NCBI RefSeq assembly: GCF_014163735.1
Contig: NZ_JACJDV010000010.1
Location: 1-64,000 of the forward strand
Origin: Shewanella sp. SR44-3
Lineage (GTDB): Bacteria; Pseudomonadota; Gammaproteobacteria; Enterobacterales; Shewanellaceae
Direction of reading: 5' to 3'
DNA length: 64,000 nt
Part shown: piece by piece, positions 27,264-36,870 of the stretch
How positions within the stretch are numbered: the first letter of the stretch is position 1
Layout of the letters: each line of letters opens with the position of its first letter
Notes under the pieces: model-generated
What the model saw: only the letters and a program-made list of their open reading frames with translations
Database searches by the model: none
What the model was told of the DNA's origin: nothing
Program-made: the position numbers and the translations under genes

Positions 27264-29630
27264 TTAGCGAGTCCATACCCAGTTTTCGATTGATTCAGGA
27301 TCTACACCGTTTGCTTTAATGTAGTTCTTGTGGTCAACCAAGCGTTGTAGCATGTCCGTTGTCAATCCAACATGCTGTGATTCATCGATCACGCCTTGTT
27401 GGAATAACTTGTATGCCATATCAATCACTAGGTGGTAGCGAGAAGTACCGTTACGCACGCCCATATCAAATGGCGTTGTAGTTGAACCTTCTTCTTCATA
27501 ACCTTTGATGCGGAAACGACGGTTACCTTTATAATCAAATACTAGCTTTTTGATGGTGTTTGGGTAGCCATGGTAGTTAAATACCACGCCTTTATCTTCA
27601 GTGAAGACTTCATCCATCATCCAAGGCTTGCTTTGGAACTTAAGGCTACCTAGACCGCTGCTGTGAAGTTCTGACACACTCACAAAGCGGATACGTACTC
27701 TTGGTAAAATCTCACGAATTAGCACTAGTGATGCCATACATTCTTGAGTCGCGTAATCACCACAACCAGCAAGTACTACATCTGGGTTTTCATCAGAAGC
27801 GAAATCCCACACCATGATGCCATCTTTTGCTTGCTTACGGGCTTCATCCAGTGATAACCACTGTGGAAGAGACTTCTTACCTGCAACGATAATGTTGAGT
27901 TTATCGCGGTCAGCATAGGCACGTTCGGTGTAAACCAAGGTGCTGTTAGCATCTGCTGGTAAATAAGCAGAGATAATGTCTGGGTGTTTCTCTAACATAG
28001 CGCCTAAGAAAGACGGATTCTGGTGAGAGTAACCGTTATGATCTTGACGTTCTAATAGTGAAGACAATACTACGTTACACGCAGGAATTGGCTTACGGAA
28101 ATGGATGCCCTGGCTTGCGTGTACATATTTACAGTATTGATCTGCCATTGATGACACAACTTGAGAGAAAGCCTCATAAGTTGGGAACATGCCGTGGCGA
28201 CCTGTCACTGTGTAACCGTGTAACATACCGAAAAGTAAGTTTTCAGATAGCAGCTCGATGACGCGGCCATCGCGAGACATATCCTCATCCCAGCTCTCAA
28301 TTGGCCACTGCCAAGCGCGATCTGTTTCTTCAAACACAGCTTGAAGTTGATTTGAATAAGTTTCATCTGGGCTGAAGATGCGCAGATTGCGTTGATCACG
28401 GTTCAGTTTGAATGCGTCACGCATCCATTGACCCATTTTCAGCATAGAGTAACCACGTTGGCCCCTTGGAGTCTCTGCACCATAGCCAAGCTTAGTTAGA
28501 TCTGGGTTGGCAAGCGCACGGACTACTTCACCGCCGTAGCTGAGGCGTTGACGGCCACAACATAAGTCTTTTGGTGGCACTAAGGACAAAATGTCTTTAT
28601 CAAATACCAATTCGCCAGTTGCAGTCGTTTGTACTAATTCATTGAATTTGTAGCTTGCTAACCACTGATCAAGTGCGTCTAAATGACCTTTGTCTGTGGC
28701 ACAGTTGTTGACGATAACCTGGTGAGATTCACAGTTACCCTCAAGCTTTTTACCTGCGTATTCAGAAGTACCAGTCCAGCCTTTAGCTGTTCTCATTAAG
28801 ATCACTGGCCAGCGTGGCTTAACCACATCTTCACCAGAGCGAGCGCGGCGCTGAATGTCGGTGATCATGTCATAAGATAAATCCATGGCTGCAGTCATTT
28901 GCTCATAGATATCGGTATCAAGTTCATCATCAACAATGATTGGGTGGTAACCCAGACCACGGAATTCTAAATCAAGTTCTTCATGGCTCATGCGACCCAT
29001 GCGAGTAGGACCTGAGATTTTGTAACCGTTGATATGTACGATTGGCAATACTGCACCGTTATGCTTAGGAGACACCAAACGGTTTGCATACCAAGATGCT
29101 GCAAGTGGGCCTGTTTCAGCTTCACCATCACCAATTAAACAAGCGGCAATAAGGTTAGGGTTATCTAAAACAGAACCCCATGCGACAGACAGTGAGTAAC
29201 CAAGCTCGCCACCTTCAAGGATTTGGCCTGGAGCTTCTGGGTTCGCGTGTGATGGGTAACCATAAGCTGCTGAGAATTTTTTACAGATATCTTCGATGCC
29301 AGTTTCAGTAAATGGGATCGTATCTGGGTAGAAATGGCTTAAAGAGCCTTCCATGAAAAGGTTAGCTTGCACTGCAGGGAAGCCGTGACCAGGACCGACA
29401 AGGTAGATGAATTCACGGTTATGCTTAACGATAAGACGGTTTACGTTAGCATAGACAAAGTTGATACCAGGGCATGTTCCCCAGTGACCTAGTAGTCTAG
29501 GCTTGATATCTGTGTGCTCAAGCTGACGTTTGTATAGCACGTTTTGCTTAAGGTAAATCTGAGACGTGGCTAAAAAGTTTGTTGCTCTAACATACTTCTT
29601 AAGGGCGATAATTTCGTTAGCTTGGGTCAT
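27264..29630 (-). CDS. xfp: Phosphoketolase (xylulose-5-P/fructose-6-P)
   Basis: A thiamine-diphosphate enzyme that splits xylulose-5-phosphate or fructose-6-phosphate with inorganic phosphate to acetyl phosphate plus glyceraldehyde-3-phosphate or erythrose-4-phosphate. The 788-residue length and motifs fit: HWGTCPGINFVYAN, EGGELGYSLSVAWGSV, and the cofactor loop IGDGEAETGPLAASW (about 165-180). The start at 29630 (MTQANEIIALKKY) is chosen because GAGG lies about 6 bases before it; a start 12 codons upstream has no such site. It is divergent from an alanine symporter, with a CRP-like site between them. Phosphoketolases are better known from bifidobacteria and lactic acid bacteria. Confidence 0.95.
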   Translation of the reverse strand: MTQANEIIALKKYVRATNFLATSQIYLKQNVLYKRQLEHTDIKPRLLGHWGTCPGINFVYANVNRLIVKHNREFIYLVGPGHGFPAVQANLFMEGSLSHFYPDTIPFTETGIEDICKKFSAAYGYPSHANPEAPGQILEGGELGYSLSVAWGSVLDNPNLIAACLIGDGEAETGPLAASWYANRLVSPKHNGAVLPIVHINGYKISGPTRMGRMSHEELDLEFRGLGYHPIIVDDELDTDIYEQMTAAMDLSYDMITDIQRRARSGEDVVKPRWPVILMRTAKGWTGTSEYAGKKLEGNCESHQVIVNNCATDKGHLDALDQWLASYKFNELVQTTATGELVFDKDILSLVPPKDLCCGRQRLSYGGEVVRALANPDLTKLGYGAETPRGQRGYSMLKMGQWMRDAFKLNRDQRNLRIFSPDETYSNQLQAVFEETDRAWQWPIESWDEDMSRDGRVIELLSENLLFGMLHGYTVTGRHGMFPTYEAFSQVVSSMADQYCKYVHASQGIHFRKPIPACNVVLSSLLERQDHNGYSHQNPSFLGAMLEKHPDIISAYLPADANSTLVYTERAYADRDKLNIIVAGKKSLPQWLSLDEARKQAKDGIMVWDFASDENPDVVLAGCGDYATQECMASLVLIREILPRVRIRFVSVSELHSSGLGSLKFQSKPWMMDEVFTEDKGVVFNYHGYPNTIKKLVFDYKGNRRFRIKGYEEEGSTTTPFDMGVRNGTSRYHLVIDMAYKLFQQGVIDESQHVGLTTDMLQRLVDHKNYIKANGVDPESIENWVWTR

Positions 29631-30074
29631 GTTCAGCCTCACTGTTGCAATCAAAGATAATTTCAATCTGATGCTGATAATGTAGTTGTAATTTAATTAC
29701 GAAAACGTGTCCTCCCTCTAACTTTTCATCATGGCCGCTGAATATTGAAGCTGGCTTATTATGGTTTGCTATCTATTTTGCTGAAATTTAATGAGTTTTT
29801 ATTTTAAAGCTTCATAATGTCTTATTGATAGAAGATATTCATAATGTGAACTTGATCACGGTGGCAACTTTGGTTAGGGGTAGGAGGTTTGCGCTACAGG
29901 CAAAAAAGTTGGTTATTTTTCGTCATTAATTACTGATATTTATTCAAAACTTGCTCTAAGGCCTACTAAGCTTCACAATTGCGACTCTTTCGCGGCATGC
30001 CAATAACAGGGTATTGCTGCACAGTTAAGCAATGCTTATATAAGCAAGAGCATTCACAAGGCGGTAGCAAGAAT
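29631..30074. other. Divergent xfp/alanine symporter intergenic region
   Basis: A 444-base regulatory gap with the CRP-like site at 29845-29860. The 3' part could code for a 32-residue extension of the symporter, but that extension looks unlike the family. Confidence 0.45.
29845..29860. promoter_or_regulatory. Candidate CRP site between xfp and alanine symporter
   Basis: TGTGA-ACTTGA-TCACG matches the CRP consensus TGTGA-N6-TCACA at nine of ten conserved bases. It lies about 215 bases upstream of either start codon, so it could control either gene or both. Confidence 0.55.
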
Positions 30075-31511
30075 ATGTTAGAAACCAGTGTTAATTTTTT
30101 AAATAGCTTGCTGTGGGGCAAGTTACTCGTCTATGGCCTAGTGGGTGCAGGATTGTTTTTTACCGTTCGCTTGGGATTTATTCAGATCACGCATTTTGTT
30201 CATGGTTTAAAGGTGCTGGCAATTAGTCGCAGGCCAGGCAAACACGGATTATCATCATTTCAAGTTTTCTGTACCAGTATGGCCGCTAGGGTTGGCGCGG
30301 GTAATATGGCTGGGGTTGCTGTTGCTATAGGCGCAGCGGGGCCTGGAGCTGTGTTTTGGATGTGGGCTATTGCAGTACTAGGTATGGCAACGGCCATGAT
30401 TGAGTCCACCTTAGCCCAAATTTATAAAGTCAAAGATGAAGACGGCCAATATCGCGGCGGGCCTGCTTATTATATGGAGAAAGGTTTAGGCCAACGCTGG
30501 ATGGGTATCTTGTTCTCAGTATTTTTGATCATCGCCTTTGGCTTAGTGTTTAATGCAGTGCAGGCTAATACGATTACCGGTGCTATGACTCAGGTCTTTG
30601 GTTTTGAACCTTTGTATGTGGGTATTGCGATTGTGGGGTTAAGTGCTTATGTCATTATGGGCGGGTTACGTAAAGTCGCTAAAGTATCAGAGTATATAGT
30701 ACCTGTGATGGCGCTGGCTTATGTTGCCATCGCTTTTGTGGTGGTATTTATGAATTTTGAGCAGTTACCAGCAGTATTTAGTTTAGTGATAAACAGTGCG
30801 TTTGGTTGGCAAGAGGCGGCTGCGGGCGGCGTGGCCTACAGCGTAGCTCAAGCAATGCAAGCGGGTATTGCGCGAGGATTATTCTCCAATGAAGCTGGGA
30901 TGGGCAGTGCGGCAAACGTGGCTGCTAGCGCTTCACCTAACCCCAATCATCCTGCATCGCAAGGCTTTGTGCAGATGATGGGGGTATTTTTCGACACTAT
31001 CGTTATTTGTACTGCAACGGCGGCAATTATTTTACTTTCTGGTGATGTGGCAAGCTCTGGTGATGGTATAGCCAAAACCATTAATGCGCTATCGTCTCAT
31101 GTGGGTGATTGGGGCGGCGCTTTTATTGCGTTTGCAATTTTGCTGTTTTGTTTTACGTCTATTATCGCTAACTACTCTTATGCTGAAACCAACGTCATGT
31201 TTTTGTCGGGTAACAGTAAGAAAGCGTTACCCGTATTTCGCTTAGTTGTACTTGCTATGGTGATGTTTGGTGCTTTAGCTAAAGTTAATTTAGTATGGGA
31301 TCTTGCGGATGTCTCCATGGGGTTAATGGCAATTGTTAATATTGTGGCTTTGCTATTGCTTTCTGGATTAGCTATTCGGGTTATTAACGATTACCGCGAT
31401 CAAATTAATGCCGGTAAAGATCCTATCTTTGATGTTAGTGAGTTCCCTGAACTTGACGAGCAACTTGAAGGTACGATTTGGACTGCGTCCAAAACTGCTG
31501 AAAAGAGTTAA
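30075..31511 (+). CDS. Sodium:alanine/glycine symporter (AGCS family)
   Basis: An inner-membrane carrier of 478 residues that takes up alanine or glycine with sodium or protons. It has about ten hydrophobic segments and the AGCS signatures: [20 protein letters not shown] (first conserved loop), [14 protein letters not shown] and [19 protein letters not shown]. The start ATG at 30075 ([20 protein letters not shown]) puts the protein at family length; a start at 29979 would add 32 unlikely residues. It is monocistronic and ends in a strong terminator. Confidence 0.92.
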   Translation: MLETSVNFLNSLLWGKLLVYGLVGAGLFFTVRLGFIQITHFVHGLKVLAISRRPGKHGLSSFQVFCTSMAARVGAGNMAGVAVAIGAAGPGAVFWMWAIAVLGMATAMIESTLAQIYKVKDEDGQYRGGPAYYMEKGLGQRWMGILFSVFLIIAFGLVFNAVQANTITGAMTQVFGFEPLYVGIAIVGLSAYVIMGGLRKVAKVSEYIVPVMALAYVAIAFVVVFMNFEQLPAVFSLVINSAFGWQEAAAGGVAYSVAQAMQAGIARGLFSNEAGMGSAANVAASASPNPNHPASQGFVQMMGVFFDTIVICTATAAIILLSGDVASSGDGIAKTINALSSHVGDWGGAFIAFAILLFCFTSIIANYSYAETNVMFLSGNSKKALPVFRLVVLAMVMFGALAKVNLVWDLADVSMGLMAIVNIVALLLLSGLAIRVINDYRDQINAGKDPIFDVSEFPELDEQLEGTIWTASKTAEKS

Positions 31512-31529
31512 AAGCGCTTAGCTTAATCG

Positions 31530-31560
31530 AAAAAACCATGCCTAGTTTGCATGGTTTTTT
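31530..31560 (+). terminator. Terminator of alanine symporter gene
   Basis: AAAAAACCATGC (31530-31541) pairs perfectly with GCATGGTTTTTT (31549-31560). yaaA follows 50 bases later. Confidence 0.92.
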
Positions 31561-31609
31561 TATGTCAGTTAAGTATCATGGACTAATTGATTTAATTGGA
31601 GTAAACCCC

Positions 31610-32386
31610 ATGCTGGTTTTAGTATCACCTGCAAAAACATTGGATTTTGAAAATCCGCCACTAACAACAGAATTCACACAACCGAGCTTGCTTGAACATA
31701 GCCAAGTATTGATTGCAGAGTGTCAAAAGTTAACTCCAGTGCAGATTGCATCATTAATGAAAGTCAGCGATAAAATTGCAGGACTCAATGCGGCAAGATT
31801 TGCGCAATGGCAGCCTAATTTCACCTTAGGTGAGGCAAAACAAGCCATATTCGCTTTTCGCGGTGATGTGTACACAGGTTTTGATGCTGACAGTTTATCT
31901 GCATCGCAGCTGCAGTCAGCACAGACTCATTTACGTATTCTTTCTGGGCTCTATGGTTTGCTTAAACCACTGGATTTGATTTTACCTTACCGTTTAGAAA
32001 TGGGGACGCGTCTTGTTAACACGAGAGGCACTAACCTGTATGGGTTTTGGGGGCAAATTATCACTGATGAAGTTAACCGCGCTTTAATCGAGCAAGGGGA
32101 TGACATTATAGTGAATTTGGCTTCAAACGAGTATTTTAAAGCGGTAAAAGAAAAATCACTTAAGGGACGATTAATCACGCCAGTATTTAAAGATTGCAAA
32201 AACGGTCAATATAAAGTCATTAGTTTTTATGCGAAAAAAGCGCGCGGTTTAATGGCCAGATTTATTGTTGAGCAGCAGCCAAAAGAGTTAGCTGCGCTGC
32301 TAAGCTTTGATCTTGAGGGTTACTATTACAGTGATGCCCAGTCGACAGCATCAAGCCCTGTGTTTTTAAGGGATGAGCAAGCGTAA
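31610..32386 (+). CDS. yaaA: Peroxide stress protein YaaA (DUF328)
   Basis: A 258-residue cytoplasmic protein reading [20 protein letters not shown], with the family block [21 protein letters not shown] (about 100-120) and [11 protein letters not shown]. In E. coli YaaA lowers free iron during hydrogen peroxide stress and binds DNA. The ATG at 31610 is chosen because GGAG lies 8 bases upstream and the product then has family length; a start at 31538 would lie inside the preceding terminator. Confidence 0.94.
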   Translation: MLVLVSPAKTLDFENPPLTTEFTQPSLLEHSQVLIAECQKLTPVQIASLMKVSDKIAGLNAARFAQWQPNFTLGEAKQAIFAFRGDVYTGFDADSLSASQLQSAQTHLRILSGLYGLLKPLDLILPYRLEMGTRLVNTRGTNLYGFWGQIITDEVNRALIEQGDDIIVNLASNEYFKAVKEKSLKGRLITPVFKDCKNGQYKVISFYAKKARGLMARFIVEQQPKELAALLSFDLEGYYYSDAQSTASSPVFLRDEQA

Positions 32387-32410
32387 TTTGCTAAGTTATC
32401 CTGAGTTAAT

Positions 32411-32440
32411 AACAATCCTGCCAAATGGCAGGATTGTTAT
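32411..32440. terminator. Terminator between yaaA and M28 peptidase gene
   Basis: AACAATCCTGCC (32411-32422) pairs perfectly with GGCAGGATTGTT (32427-32438) around AAAT. Convergent genes lie on either side; the T tract is short. Confidence 0.8.
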
Positions 32441-32506
32441 TGGGACTTGTTACTTTGCCTGCATAGCACTTGTTTCAATGGCTCTTATTTACCAAGAGCT
32501 GGACTA

Positions 32507-33952
32507 TTATTCTTCCAATCCTGTCTTATTGACGGGTCTTAAATCAAGTTCTGATTGAGCCATCATGTAGGCAAATTGCGCATAGGCCGCGACATTTTGT
32601 GCCAATGACTTTGGATCAATTTTATCTAAGGTGTCATTTGGGGTGTGATGATAATCGAAGTAGTCATTACCATCTTGGCGTAAGGAGGCCACTGGTACGC
32701 CTAAGGCTGGCAGAATAGACACATCTGGGCCACCACTGGCTTCATTAGTGCCTAAAGCAACACCATTACGTATCATGGCTGAATGCTCAAATTTTACTTT
32801 CTCGAATACGCTTGGGTGTACATTGAAATCGATTTGATAGATTTTTCCTGCGCCAAAATCAGACTCAGCAGCAACGTAATGCAGCTCCATCTCATCCTTA
32901 TGTTGCTCGGCGTAAGCTTTTGCACCGATTAAACCAAGTTCTTCAGCGGCAAAAAGCACTACACGTATGGTTCTAGCGGGGCGTTCGGGCAAATCTTGAA
33001 TAAGTTTGGCTGCAGCAGTGACGATAGCAACACCAGCTCCATCATCTAGCGCACCTGTACCTTCATCCCAGGAATCTAAATGGGCACCAATAAGCACTAT
33101 TTCATTAGGTTTACTGCTGCCTCTAACTTCGGCAATGACATTGTAAGAGGTCGCAATCCCCTGATTTTCAGGACTCATGTTTAACGACAGCACCACATTG
33201 TTGCTGCGAGTTAACATGGCATTGATAAGATCGGCATCGGGATTTGACATCGCTGCTGCGGGAATTTTTGTGACGTCTTCGTCATAGCGCATCATGCCTG
33301 TGTGGGCCATGCGATCGCTATCTGTGCCTATAGAGCGAATAATAATAGCTAGGGCGCCTTTTTGAGCGGCAACGATTGCACCTTTGGAGCGACCGCCAAC
33401 AGATTCGCCATAACCTTTGCCTGTAATATGGCGTTCAGTCTTGTGGTCGATAAAAACGATTTTACCTTTGATGCGGCCCACTGAGGCAATTTCAAGCTCA
33501 GCTAACGATTCAAAACGTACAATTGGTGCCTGTATGCCTTGATCTGGAGTGGCGACACTGCCGCCAAGTGCGGTTATTACTAATGGCTGTTCATAGGGCG
33601 CTATTATGCTAGCTTTAGCAAGGCCACGAGACCAAGCTGGCACTTGAACAGATTCCTTGTATACGCGATCAAAACCCATTTTCCAGAGTTTTTCCATGGC
33701 CCAATCAACGGCGACTATGTCTTTATCGGTACCAGGAAGACGAGGACCTACTTCAACGGTAAGAGATTCAACTATCTCAAAAGCTCGTGATGAAGATAAT
33801 GCCTGACGCGCAAGCTCAACACCATTATCGGCATCACGGGACTGATTAATGGCTTGCGGGGCATTGTATACCTTAGGCGCTGAGTATTGTTGGCAGCTGG
33901 TTATCAAGCCGAGTGTTAGGCCGGCAATCCAAATATTTTTATGGCGTATCAT
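32507..33952 (-). CDS. M28 family zinc aminopeptidase, lipoprotein
   Basis: A 481-residue exported metallopeptidase. The signal sequence ends in a lipobox, GLITSC, so the mature protein is probably lipid-anchored. A protease-associated (PA) domain (about 120-240) is followed by the M28 catalytic domain, with zinc ligands and catalytic residues visible in GAHLDSWDEG, GALDDGAG, FAAEELGLIGAKAY, AESDFGAG and DYFDYHHTPNDT. Relatives are aminopeptidases or carboxypeptidase Q-like enzymes. The start at 33952 (MIRHKNIWIAGL) is chosen over 34009 because AAGGAA lies 4 bases before it and the signal peptide then begins correctly. Convergent with yaaA. Confidence 0.9.
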   Translation of the reverse strand: MIRHKNIWIAGLTLGLITSCQQYSAPKVYNAPQAINQSRDADNGVELARQALSSSRAFEIVESLTVEVGPRLPGTDKDIVAVDWAMEKLWKMGFDRVYKESVQVPAWSRGLAKASIIAPYEQPLVITALGGSVATPDQGIQAPIVRFESLAELEIASVGRIKGKIVFIDHKTERHITGKGYGESVGGRSKGAIVAAQKGALAIIIRSIGTDSDRMAHTGMMRYDEDVTKIPAAAMSNPDADLINAMLTRSNNVVLSLNMSPENQGIATSYNVIAEVRGSSKPNEIVLIGAHLDSWDEGTGALDDGAGVAIVTAAAKLIQDLPERPARTIRVVLFAAEELGLIGAKAYAEQHKDEMELHYVAAESDFGAGKIYQIDFNVHPSVFEKVKFEHSAMIRNGVALGTNEASGGPDVSILPALGVPVASLRQDGNDYFDYHHTPNDTLDKIDPKSLAQNVAAYAQFAYMMAQSELDLRPVNKTGLEE

Positions 33953-34089
33953 GAGGTTCCTTGGCATTAATTTGTCAGAATAGGGTGTTGGTCTCACTTT
34001 TGAACACAATCTAACAAAAAGTGTGCTGCATGTCGCGATCCTATTTTTAAGTAAACGCTATATTAGTTCAGGGTTCGTATAAGGAGAAA

Positions 34090-34395
34090 ATGCGAAAAAT
34101 GAATATAGAACTAATGCAGCAACAGGCTGATCACGCAGTTGTGCTGCTAAAAGCACTGGCAAATGAACGAAGGTTGTTTATTTTGTGCCATCTTCTTAAT
34201 GAAGGCGAAATGTGTGTCGGTGATATGAATAAAAAATTAGGCCTTAGTCAGTCTGCGTTGTCGCAACATTTGGCATGGTTGAGGAAGGATAAACTCGTCT
34301 GTACAAGGAAGGAGGCGCAAACGGTTTTTTATTCATTAAAGAGTGATGAAGTGAAGCAGCTTATTTCAGTATTAAGTAATTTATATTGCCATTAA
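34090..34395 (+). CDS. ArsR-family regulator, BigR/SqrR-like
   Basis: A 101-residue winged-helix repressor with LLKALANERRLFILCHLL, then the recognition helix SQSALSQHLAWLRKDKLV. Cysteines C33 and C100 fall where the sulfide/persulfide sensors SqrR and BigR keep their reactive pair (C41 and C107 in SqrR); two further cysteines, C42 and C71, are present. The classical ArsR metal-binding motif CVC is absent. AAGGAG precedes the ATG at 34090. No sulfide gene lies next to it, so its targets are elsewhere or it regulates only itself. Confidence 0.85.
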   Translation: MRKMNIELMQQQADHAVVLLKALANERRLFILCHLLNEGEMCVGDMNKKLGLSQSALSQHLAWLRKDKLVCTRKEAQTVFYSLKSDEVKQLISVLSNLYCH

Positions 34396-34407
34396 AACTT
34401 GGGCTCG

Positions 34408-34453
34408 CAATGCCGTAAAGTGCGTAAGCGCGAGCGGCATTGTCCTTATTTTT
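34408..34453 (+). terminator. Terminator of ArsR-type regulator gene
   Basis: CAATGCCG (34408-34415) pairs with CGGCATTG (34435-34442), with further GC pairing possible in the loop, followed by TCCTTATTTTT. Confidence 0.7.
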
Positions 34454-34662
34454 AGTCATTCCACAAGTTCAGATCAGCTAGGCATCTAATGGTCTCGCCA
34501 TTGCATTCCTTTTACCTGCAATAGCGTATTTATCTAATTCAGTCCTGCATAATGATTAAATTGTCTTCTACAGGCTAACATCCTATCAAGTACTCTTCAG
34601 AGCTTTACTCATTCCTAGAAGCCATTAATTTAACTTCTAATTACTTTTACCAAATTTTAGGC

Positions 34663-34692
34663 AAAAAAAAACCGGCAATGCCGGTTTTTTTA
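34663..34692 (-). terminator. Terminator of rpsT
   Basis: ACCGGC (34671-34676) and GCCGGT (34680-34685) form the core, extended by A and T runs into a longer stem. A strong minus-strand terminator 25 bases beyond the rpsT stop. Confidence 0.9.
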
Positions 34693-34709
34693 AAGTTAAA
34701 CATTAAGAA

Positions 34710-34976
34710 TTAAGCAACTAGTGCTTTGATCTTAGCGTTTAAGCGTGACTTTTGACGTGCAGCCTTATTCTTGTGAATAAGACCTTTAGTCGCCATACGG
34801 TCAACAATTGGTTGTGCAGCAGCGAACGCTTCTGTAGCCGCTTTATGGTCACCACTTTTGATAGCAGCGATGACTTTTTTCACGTACGTACGTAACATTG
34901 AGCGACGGCTAGCGTTATGCTGACGACGCTTTTCAGATTGAAGCGCGCGCTTCTTTGCAGACTTGCTATTAGCCAA
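34710..34976 (-). CDS. rpsT: 30S ribosomal protein S20, UUG start
   Basis: Small-subunit protein S20, which binds the 5' domain of 16S rRNA. The mature sequence [20 protein letters not shown] begins directly after a TTG codon at 34976, with AGGAG 7 bases upstream; no ATG is suitably placed. The longer frame from 35042 would add 22 foreign residues. E. coli rpsT also starts with UUG, where the weak start allows S20 to limit its own translation, so the same control is likely. The product is 88 residues, the normal length. Divergent from murJ. Confidence 0.95.
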   Translation of the reverse strand: MANSKSAKKRALQSEKRRQHNASRRSMLRTYVKKVIAAIKSGDHKAATEAFAAAQPIVDRMATKGLIHKNKAARQKSRLNAKIKALVA

Positions 34977-35237
34977 GGTGCAACTCCTAAAAACTGGATT
35001 TGAGACTTTTAAAGGCCGAGGAATATGCCTGCTATTTGTCACTTTGTCAATGACTTTGATTGCAATATCATCATAAAGATAAATATCTTAATCTAGCGTG
35101 CTTATCTTCAACCCAACTCGTGTAAGATGTGGCGCAATTCTAACAGCTCTTAAGGCTGTGTGACAGACTTTGAATCATATTTTTAAGATATATCTGCATT
35201 ATTGTGTGCTAAGGCATGATTTGCGTCAGGGGGATGT

Positions 35238-36797
35238 TTGAGTAAAAAGTTAATTAAGTCTGGGATCATAGTTAGTGCTATGACATTGATTTCTCGTGTT
35301 TTAGGTCTGGTGCGAGACATAGTTATTGCTAACCTAATGGGCGCGGGTAGCAGTGCTGACGTGTTCTTTTTCGCCAATAAAATCCCCAATTTTTTAAGAC
35401 GCTTATTTGCTGAAGGTGCCTTTGCTCAAGCTTTCGTGCCAGTATTGACAGAATACCAAGAAAAGAAAACCCCCGAAGAAACCCGTGAGCTGTTAAGCAA
35501 GGTGGCAGGCACCTTAGGTTTGCTGGTGACCCTAGTGACTTTATTTGGTGTAATTGGCTCGCCTATTTTAGCCGCACTATTTGGCGGCGGTTGGTTTCTT
35601 GACTGGTTAAATGATGGGCCGAACGCTGAAAAGTTCGAATTAGCTTCTTTAATGCTTAAGATTACCTTCCCTTACCTGTGGTTTATTACTTTTACAGCTC
35701 TTGCCGGTTCGATTCTAAATACTCGAGGCCGCTTTGCGGTTTCAGCCTTTACGCCGGTATTTTTAAATATCTCAGTAATAGGCTTTGCCTTATACCTGGC
35801 ACCGCAAATGGAGCAGCCTGAAATCGGTCTTTCTTGGGGGATTTTCTTTGGTGGTTTAATCCAATTCTTGTTTCAAATTCCTTTTTTAATGGGGGAGAAA
35901 GCGCTAGTTAAACCCAGCTGGGGCTGGAACCACCCTGGAGTCGTTAAAATTCGTACCTTGATGATCCCGGCACTCTTTGGGGTCTCGGTATCGCAAATTA
36001 ATTTATTGTTCGATACTTTTATTGCCAGTTTCTTGATGACAGGCTCCATTAGCTGGCTATATTACTCCGACAGATTATTAGAATTTCCCTTAGGGCTTTT
36101 TGGTATTGCCATTGCTACAGTGATTTTGCCTGCGCTGTCCCGTAACTTTGTCAATGCCGAAGGTGAGGGCTTTAAGCGCACCATGGATTGGGGAGTGAAA
36201 GCCATATTCTTGTTAGGTATGCCGGCGATGTTTGGCTTAGTTGTTTTAGCTAAGCCTATGTTAATGGTGCTATTTATGCGCGGCGCTTTTAGCTTTGAAG
36301 ACGCGACTATGGCATCTTACAGCTTGATAGCTTATGGCAGTGGTTTGCTTAACTTCATGTTAATAAAAGTATTAGCCCCAGGGTATTACTCTCGGCACGA
36401 TACTAAAACTCCAGTACGATATGGCATTATTGCTATGGTCAGTAATATGGTGCTTAACCTGATGTTTGCAGTGCCTTTTGGTTACGTAGGGCTAGCGATA
36501 GCGACCTCTTTATCAGCCCTGCTCAATGCGGGCCTTTTGTACCGTGGGCTGCATTTACAAAATATTTATAGAATAAGCTCTGAAACATTGATGTTTATTG
36601 GCAAGGTAACGGCAGCAACCCTAGCGATGGCTCTGTGTATTTTCTATTTTGGCCCCGCAGAGCAGCAGTGGCTTGATTGGCATACTGGCGAGCGATTAAT
36701 GGGGTTAAGCATGGTAATTGCTGGCGGCGCCCTAAGTTATTTTATGGTCTTGCTGCTACTTGGAGTGAAACCATGGAAATTGAAAAAGGCCAGCTGA
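35238..36797 (+). CDS. murJ: Lipid II flippase MurJ (MviN)
   Basis: Moves lipid-linked peptidoglycan precursor across the inner membrane. The 519-residue protein has 14 hydrophobic segments, and the family start MSKKLIKSGIIVSAMTLISR followed by LGLVRDIVIANLMGAG. The start codon is TTG at 35238, preceded by AGGGGG; the nearby ATG at 35234 runs into a stop after three codons. Head of a run murJ, ribF, ileS, lspA, fkpB, ispH whose order matches Pseudomonas and Shewanella genomes. Confidence 0.95.
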   Translation: MSKKLIKSGIIVSAMTLISRVLGLVRDIVIANLMGAGSSADVFFFANKIPNFLRRLFAEGAFAQAFVPVLTEYQEKKTPEETRELLSKVAGTLGLLVTLVTLFGVIGSPILAALFGGGWFLDWLNDGPNAEKFELASLMLKITFPYLWFITFTALAGSILNTRGRFAVSAFTPVFLNISVIGFALYLAPQMEQPEIGLSWGIFFGGLIQFLFQIPFLMGEKALVKPSWGWNHPGVVKIRTLMIPALFGVSVSQINLLFDTFIASFLMTGSISWLYYSDRLLEFPLGLFGIAIATVILPALSRNFVNAEGEGFKRTMDWGVKAIFLLGMPAMFGLVVLAKPMLMVLFMRGAFSFEDATMASYSLIAYGSGLLNFMLIKVLAPGYYSRHDTKTPVRYGIIAMVSNMVLNLMFAVPFGYVGLAIATSLSALLNAGLLYRGLHLQNIYRISSETLMFIGKVTAATLAMALCIFYFGPAEQQWLDWHTGERLMGLSMVIAGGALSYFMVLLLLGVKPWKLKKAS

Positions 36798-36870
36798 TGT
36801 GTCAGCCTCGCATCTTAGGCCCATTTGGGTATATAATCTGCCGATTTACGGCAAGCAGTAACCAGACATA

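Larger units (their letters stand above)
34396..34709. other. Intergenic region between arsR-type gene and rpsT
   Basis: A 314-base gap between convergent genes. It holds the two terminators listed next and about 210 AT-rich bases with no gene. Confidence 0.5.
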
